In this document: piece by piece, positions 58,765 through 64,000 of the stretch
How positions within the stretch are numbered: position 1 is the first letter of the stretch
Layout: each line of letters opens with the position of its first letter
NCBI GenBank assembly: GCA_963082875.1
Contig: OY720097.1
Span: 22,762,501-22,826,500, forward strand
Length of the DNA: 64,000 nt
Source: Corella eumyota
Lineage: Eukaryota > Chordata > Ascidiacea > Phlebobranchia > Corellidae
Reading direction: 5' to 3'
The notes under the pieces: generated by a model
Database searches by the model: none
Seen by the model: the letters and a program-made list of their open reading frames with translations, nothing else
What the model was told of the DNA's origin: nothing
Program-made: the position numbers and the translations under genes

Positions 58765-60846
58765 ATGAATACAGAAGGTGAGATTATTGAACAACTTAAA
58801 CAAATTTGTGACAAATATGGAAAAGAAAAATTTCCAAAACAATCTGCAAAACTTTTTCATGAACTTGGTTTAATTTACAAAACTGAAGGTTTACATCAGG
58901 CTGACAAAATTAAGTTAATTCAAAGTGCAGCTTTACTAAATGCAGCTATTGTTAGAAAACCTGAAAATGTGGAAGAAATTAAACAAGATCTTCATAAATT
59001 TTGCTTTGAATTACTTAAAATTGCAAATGCAGCAAACCAAAAAGCAAATATAATTAAATATCTCAAAACAATTGCTAAAGATGTTGCAGAAATGAGAAAC
59101 AAGGTTGATGACAAACTTAAAAAAATTTCTCAGATTCCTGAAGACATATCTAACAAGGAATTCACAAAACTTAAAAGTGAAAAGGTTGAAGCCATAAGCA
59201 GCCTGCAAAATACAATAAGTGAAGATTATACAAAGATCATGAAACTTCTTGCTGGATTTTGTAAAGAAATAATGGGAAATTCTCCATGTAAATATGCTTT
59301 AGTGGGACTTGGATCACTTTCACGAAAGGAAATAACTCCTTACTCTGATTTTGAAAACGTCATAGTTTTAGATGACAAAATCACAGAATTGTCTAAAACA
59401 CAACAAGAAAAAGTAAAGGAATACTTCAGATGGTTTGCTGTGATCTTTCAAATTATTTTGATTAATCTTGGAGAAACTATTCTTCCTGCTGTTCATATTC
59501 CAAGTTTAAATAGTGGAGATCCAACTAAATTTAATTTTTACGATGCTGTTACACCCCTGGGCATTTCCTTTGATGGAATGATGCCACATGCTTGCAAATC
59601 TCCACTAGGAAGACAAGTTGAGACAGAAAACAAACCATTTACACTTGAACTAATTCAACCTGTAAGCAAAATGGCAAGTTTTATTGGGTCAGATGAAGAT
59701 ATAAAGAATGGTTACCACTTGGCTGATATGATGATGACGTCATGTTTTGTCGCGGGAAACCAACAAATATATCAACAATTTCAAAAATTTGTTGATAACG
59801 AAATGTCTTTACTAAATGTAATACATTATCAAATATCAGTTGAAAAACAAATCAATAAAAATAAAAAAGATTTTGATGTTTTAAATCAATTAGATATCTT
59901 GGAGAATTGCAAAAAATTAAATATAAAAAAAATGATTTACAGAAGTTCAACTTTATTTGTTTCAGCAATCGGAAAATTTCATGGCATAAAAGAATCTTGT
60001 TGCTTTGACATACTAGAAAGTCTTATTCAACAAAACGAATTAACAGAAGAAGTTGGTTGTAATCTTAAATTTGCCATCGCTGTTGCATGTGAGACAAGAT
60101 TAAGAGTTTACATAGATATGAAATCACAAGACGATACAGTTCAAAAATCAGAGATAAAAAGTAAATTTGTAGATGAAACGGTTGGAATAAAATGTCTTTT
60201 AGAATATATTTTAATAATTTATCAATTTCAACTAAATGTATTGGACTTAGATCGAATAGCGACATTTGAAATAAATTTGGTTCCAGCAATATGTTATATT
60301 TTAGGTTCGTATAACTTTGCTCTAAAATGGTGTAACCAGAAAAGATGCACAACTGAGTTAACTAACAACTCGAAACCTTGTGTTGATATTTTTTATTTTT
60401 ATGTTGGTAAATGCAAGTTTGAGCTTGGTCAATATAAAGAAGCATTATCCGATTTTCAAACTTCACTAAAAATCCACCAAAAAATAAATGGCGATCCAAC
60501 TGGGACCTTTGATGTTTCTGACCTTCTTTATTGGATTGGAAAATGCAAATATAAGCCAAGTCAATATAACGAAGCATTATCGGATTTCCAAACTTCACTT
60601 ATAATCTACCAACAAATAGATAGCGATTCAACTGGGATGTTTGATGTTGCTGATTATCATTATTGGATTGGAAAGTCCAAATATAAACTAGGTCAATACA
60701 AAGAGGCAATATTTAATTTCCACATTTCACTTGAAATGTATCAACAAACTGGCGAGAATCAAAAGGTGATTAGGGATTGCCGTCACTTGATTGAAAAATG
60801 TGATGCCATGCCGTTTATTTTAAAATTTGTTGTAAAGAAATGTTAA
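58765..60846 (+). CDS. NTase-TPR family copy 4, short repeat array
   Basis: Intronless, 693 residues, no lesion. The start context aataacaatgaatacagaag gives Met-Asn-Thr-Glu in place of Met-Asp-Thr-Glu in copies 1 to 3. The nucleotidyltransferase motif is present with one change (GLGSLSRKEITPYSDFE, Lys for Arg), and FDGMMPHACKSPLGRQ and LKFAIAVACETRLRVYI follow. The array has only three 44-residue repeats (YVGKCKFELGQ, YWIGKCKYKPSQ, YWIGKSKYKLGQ) before the cap IEKCDAMPFILKFVV. The short array is not a break: frame and cap are intact, so this is a natural 3-repeat form next to two 12-repeat forms. With copy 5 it forms a tandem pair of about 3.5 kb period. Confidence 0.92.
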   Translation: MNTEGEIIEQLKQICDKYGKEKFPKQSAKLFHELGLIYKTEGLHQADKIKLIQSAALLNAAIVRKPENVEEIKQDLHKFCFELLKIANAANQKANIIKYLKTIAKDVAEMRNKVDDKLKKISQIPEDISNKEFTKLKSEKVEAISSLQNTISEDYTKIMKLLAGFCKEIMGNSPCKYALVGLGSLSRKEITPYSDFENVIVLDDKITELSKTQQEKVKEYFRWFAVIFQIILINLGETILPAVHIPSLNSGDPTKFNFYDAVTPLGISFDGMMPHACKSPLGRQVETENKPFTLELIQPVSKMASFIGSDEDIKNGYHLADMMMTSCFVAGNQQIYQQFQKFVDNEMSLLNVIHYQISVEKQINKNKKDFDVLNQLDILENCKKLNIKKMIYRSSTLFVSAIGKFHGIKESCCFDILESLIQQNELTEEVGCNLKFAIAVACETRLRVYIDMKSQDDTVQKSEIKSKFVDETVGIKCLLEYILIIYQFQLNVLDLDRIATFEINLVPAICYILGSYNFALKWCNQKRCTTELTNNSKPCVDIFYFYVGKCKFELGQYKEALSDFQTSLKIHQKINGDPTGTFDVSDLLYWIGKCKYKPSQYNEALSDFQTSLIIYQQIDSDSTGMFDVADYHYWIGKSKYKLGQYKEAIFNFHISLEMYQQTGENQKVIRDCRHLIEKCDAMPFILKFVVKKC

Positions 60847-62237
60847 GCTAGGGCACAGATTATAAGCTTTTTAACTTCATTAAGTTCAAAAAAAAATTTT
60901 TTTCTTTCCTTTTTTGTATTTTAAATCAAATTTTGATTTGTGCTTTATAACATTTTATTTGTATGACAATTTTATTTAAAAAGTTTTTTTGACATTTTAT
61001 AACTATGTTTAAGCTATTGTCTACAAGTTTTTGTTTTGATTATTTTTTAAGCTCAAAGTTATATATTTTTGTGCATATTTGTATATTAATCTTAAACCTA
61101 AGTAATTGTACAAATTTGATTTAATGTTGATTTTATATTTTAAAAATTTTAGGATTTAAATTAAAAATATTTAAATTGGTTTGCTATCTGGAACTGCTAC
61201 AGTAACATCATAAAACTTGTTGTAAACTTTATAAAGAAATGTAATTAAAACATTTTAAAGGTCTTTAACAAGACAACTATAAAGCATTAAACAATGCGTG
61301 AAATACCCAATACCTTATCTAATACTTTAATGTTTAATGTTTAAAATAATTACTACGAATATGATAGACTTATTAACATTATGTTAATTATAAAACATTT
61401 TATTGATCTGGGAATATATTTTACTTTTAATCGAAATTAAATTTTGCATTAAAATTTGAACTTGTTTAAACTTTTCAAATATTCATAACAACTAAAAACA
61501 ACTAATAATTTAACCCTTTATTGGAATAATAAAATGACTTCTTTTGATTAAATTATGATTTGTTATAGATTTCATATATTTTGTTACATGATATAATTAA
61601 TATTTTAATATATGTGTGAATAATATTAGTATTTTATAGTAACTTTATAAAAAAAAAATTAACCTAATATTTGGACTCTACAATTTGTTATCGAAGTTGT
61701 TGTGTAAAACTCTTGTGAGTCAAAAATCGTGCCCGCTTTGTTAAAACTAATATCACGAAGTCTTTGTTATATCCTGAATAAGCGGAAGAAATATAAGAAA
61801 TCGTCATGCAGCGAAATGCTTAATACCTTTTTGTGAAATAAAATTAAAAGATTTAAGCTAACTTCTAAGTATGTGTTATAAGCATAGCATTTACTAACAT
61901 AAATTTAAAAACTTTATTTTGGTTTAATAACAAATATTTAACATAAAATATTAGGTTTTAAATCAAAAAGGTTTTGTATAAAAAATCTTAAATCCTACCA
62001 TTATTAATTGCAACATTAATATACATATGTCTTGTAGACAATTTTTGGCAAATAAAGTTAAATTTTCATTGTAAATCTTTGTGGCGGAATTAGTGCAGTT
62101 ACGATTGAAAATTAAGTTCGTTATACATTCTTTTTAAGGTCTTTATAAGTTTATGTTTTTGTTATTTGTTATCACTAAATATTTTTTATTAAGTAAATAG
62201 AAAATATATTGTTCAGAAAAAAGTTTATTAAATAACA
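60847..62237. other. spacer between copies 4 and 5
   Basis: The first 400 bases resemble the 3' flanks of copies 1 and 2 (gatttgtgctttataacatt; aactgctacagtaacatcat, then taaagaaatgta). From 61268 it is the duplicated 5' block described at 57679-58764. No independent gene. Confidence 0.75.
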
Positions 62238-64000
62238 ATGAATACAGAAGATGAGATTATTGAACAACTTAAACAGATTTGTGGCAAAAATGGAAAAGAA
62301 AAAATTTCCAAAACAATCTGCAAAATTTTTTTATAAACTTGGTTTAATTTACAAAACTGAAGGTTTACATCAGGCTGACAAAATTAAGTTAATTCAAAGT
62401 GCAGCTTTACTAAATGCAGCTATTGTTACAAAACCTGAAAATGTGGAAGAAATTAAACAAGATCTTCGTCAATTTTGCTCTGAATTACTTAAAGTTGCAA
62501 ATGCAGCAAACCAAGAACCAGATTTGATTTATTATTCTAAAATAATTGCTAAAGATGTTGCAGAAATGAGAAACAAGGTTAATGATATACTTAAAACCAT
62601 TCCTCAGATTCCTGAAGACATATTTAACGAAGAATTCACAAAACTTAAAAGTGAAAAGGTTGAAGCCATAAACAGCCTGCAGAATATAATAAGTGAAGAT
62701 TATATAAAGATCATGAAACTTCTTGCTGGATTTTGTGAAGAAATAATGGGAAAATCTCCATGTGAGTATGCTTTAGTGGGACTTGGATCACTTTCACGAA
62801 GGGAAATAACTCCATTTTCTGATTTTGAAAACGTCATAGTTTTAGATGACAAAATCACAGAATTGTCTAAAACACAACAAGAAAAAGTAAAGGAATACTT
62901 CAGGTGGTTTGCTGTAATCTTTCAAATTATTTTGATTAATCTTGGAGAAACTATTCTTCCTGCTGTTAATATTACAAGTTTAAATAGTGGAGATTCAACT
63001 AAATTCAACTTTTACGATGCTGTTACATGTCGTGGCTTATCCTTTGATGGAATGATGCCACATGCTTGTAAATCTCCGCTAGGAAGACAAGTTGAAACAG
63101 AAAACAAATCATTTACACTTGAACTTACTCAAACTGTAAGCAAAATGGCAAGTTTTATTGGGGCAGATGAAGATATAAAGAATGGTTACCACTTAGCTGA
63201 TATGTTGATGACGTCATGTTTTGTTGCTGGCAGTCAACAAATATACAAACAATTTCATCAACTTGTTGATAATGAAATTTCTTTATTGAATATAAAACAA
63301 TATCAGTTAACAATTAAAAATCAAATTAATAAAAATAAAGAGGATTTTGATGTTTTAACTCAATTATATAATTTAACTGATGGTAATAATCTAAACATTA
63401 AGAAAATGATTTACAGAAGTTCAACTTTATTTGTTTCAGCGGTTGGAAAAATTCATGGTATTAAAGAATGTTGTTGCTTTGATATTTTACAAAATTTTAT
63501 TCGAAACAACATATTGACTAAAGAAACTGGTTGTGATCTTAAATTTGCCATCGCTGTTGCATGTGAAACAAGATTAAGAGTTTACATGGATAAGAAATCA
63601 CAGGATGAACAATCAAAAATACGAAAGAAATTTATAAAGTCAGTTGGAATAAAATGTCTTGTTGAATATTTTGTGATAATTTCAACATTTCAAGATTTTA
63701 TTTTTAATTTAGATGAAATGCCAAAACCAAAAATGTATTTAGTTTCTGGAATATGTTATTTTTTACAAAGCTATGAATACGCTATATGTTGGGCAAATCA
63801 TTATCTTTATAAAACAAAATTTAATAGAACTACAAATGGTTCTTTTTACAAACAAGATACATTTTACAATTCCTGGTATTTTTGCTATGTTGGATGAAGT
63901 AAATGTAAGCTTGGTCAATACAAAGAAGCAATATCCGATTTTCAAACTTCACTTGAAATCCACCAACAGACGGATGACAATCTAATTAAAAGCAGTGACG
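62238..64000 (+). pseudogene. NTase-TPR family copy 5, damaged, cut by window end
   Basis: The family ATG is at 62238, but an extra A in the run at about 62303-62308 shifts the frame after some 22 residues. Frame is regained only from internal starts (62251, whose first residues are out of register, or 62291). From there the reading frame is open for over 500 residues, with GLGSLSRREITPFSDFE, FDGMMPHACKSPLGRQ and LKFAIAVACETRLRVYM intact. At the first TPR, TGA (63895-63897) follows WYFCYVG, as part of a two-codon insertion relative to copy 4; the repeat then continues in frame (KCKLGQYKEAISDF) to the end of the window. A TPR-less protein from the 62291 start is possible, so it may not be wholly dead. 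The remaining repeats lie outside the window. Confidence 0.8.

Noticed and set aside
63895-63897. TGA in copy 5 as a second selenocysteine codon
   Set aside because: The family has no Cys or Sec at this point, the TGA lies in a two-codon insertion, and the true 3' UTR is outside the window. A stop is simpler.
24927-64000. CRISPR-like or bacterial repeat system from the regular 132 bp spacing
   Set aside because: Repeats are contiguous coding units with no spacers, in eukaryotic DNA with introns and SINEs.

Overview
The window reads as animal nuclear DNA, most likely from a solitary tunicate of the Ciona type. It is very AT-rich. Genes have many short exons with canonical GT/AG junctions. A roughly 300 bp tRNA-derived SINE is scattered through it, and one gene is a clear selenoprotein S. 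No species name can be proved from the sequence alone; Ciona is an inference from gene content, compactness and the SINE type.

Left part (1-21.4 kb): ordinary genes. A two-exon class A GPCR of the lipid/cannabinoid-receptor-like type lies on the minus strand (1236-3216). On the plus strand is a long multi-exon gene (about 4.9-15.8 kb) for a Regnase/ZC3H12-like NYN (PIN) ribonuclease. It has an N-terminal UBA-like segment, a segment that may be an RFX-type winged helix, a complete NYN domain and the Regnase-type C-terminal helical domain, but no CCCH zinc finger. One of its introns carries a SINE split by a complete hAT transposon (5030-8679), with perfect 12 bp terminal inverted repeats, an 8 bp target duplication and an uninterrupted two-exon transposase. 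The next gene, 18157-21117, is SELENOS: six exons ending in Gly-Gly-UGA-Gly-stop.

Middle and right part (24.9-64 kb): a tandem family of five intronless genes. The N-terminal half looks like a DUF294/GlnD-type nucleotidyltransferase (GS...SDxE motif), and the C-terminal half is an array of 44-residue TPR-like repeats. Copies 2 (36363-39638), 3 (49587-52931) and 4 (58765-60846) are open, with 12, 12 and 3 repeats. Copy 1 (24927-26797) is a pseudogene reduced to 2 repeats. Copy 5 (62238-window end) carries a frameshift and a stop. Copies 1 and 2 sit in a segmental duplication of about 10-11 kb whose non-coding flanks (26.8-35.2 kb and 39.6-47.0 kb) are nearly identical. Each flank carries a decayed piece of a gene with repeats like those of the mannose-6-phosphate/IGF2 receptor. 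Copies 4 and 5 come from a second, smaller tandem duplication whose unit starts in the last exon of a decayed AMP-binding (NRPS-like adenylation) gene at 54.3-57.7 kb.

The strongest candidate for something little described is the nucleotidyltransferase-TPR array: a fast-evolving, intronless, tandem family with a predicted catalytic head and a repeat array that changes in number and sequence, with births and deaths visible in one window. This is the pattern of a recognition/effector family, but no function is demonstrated here. No CRISPR array, rRNA gene, genuine tRNA gene or retrovirus-like element was seen.
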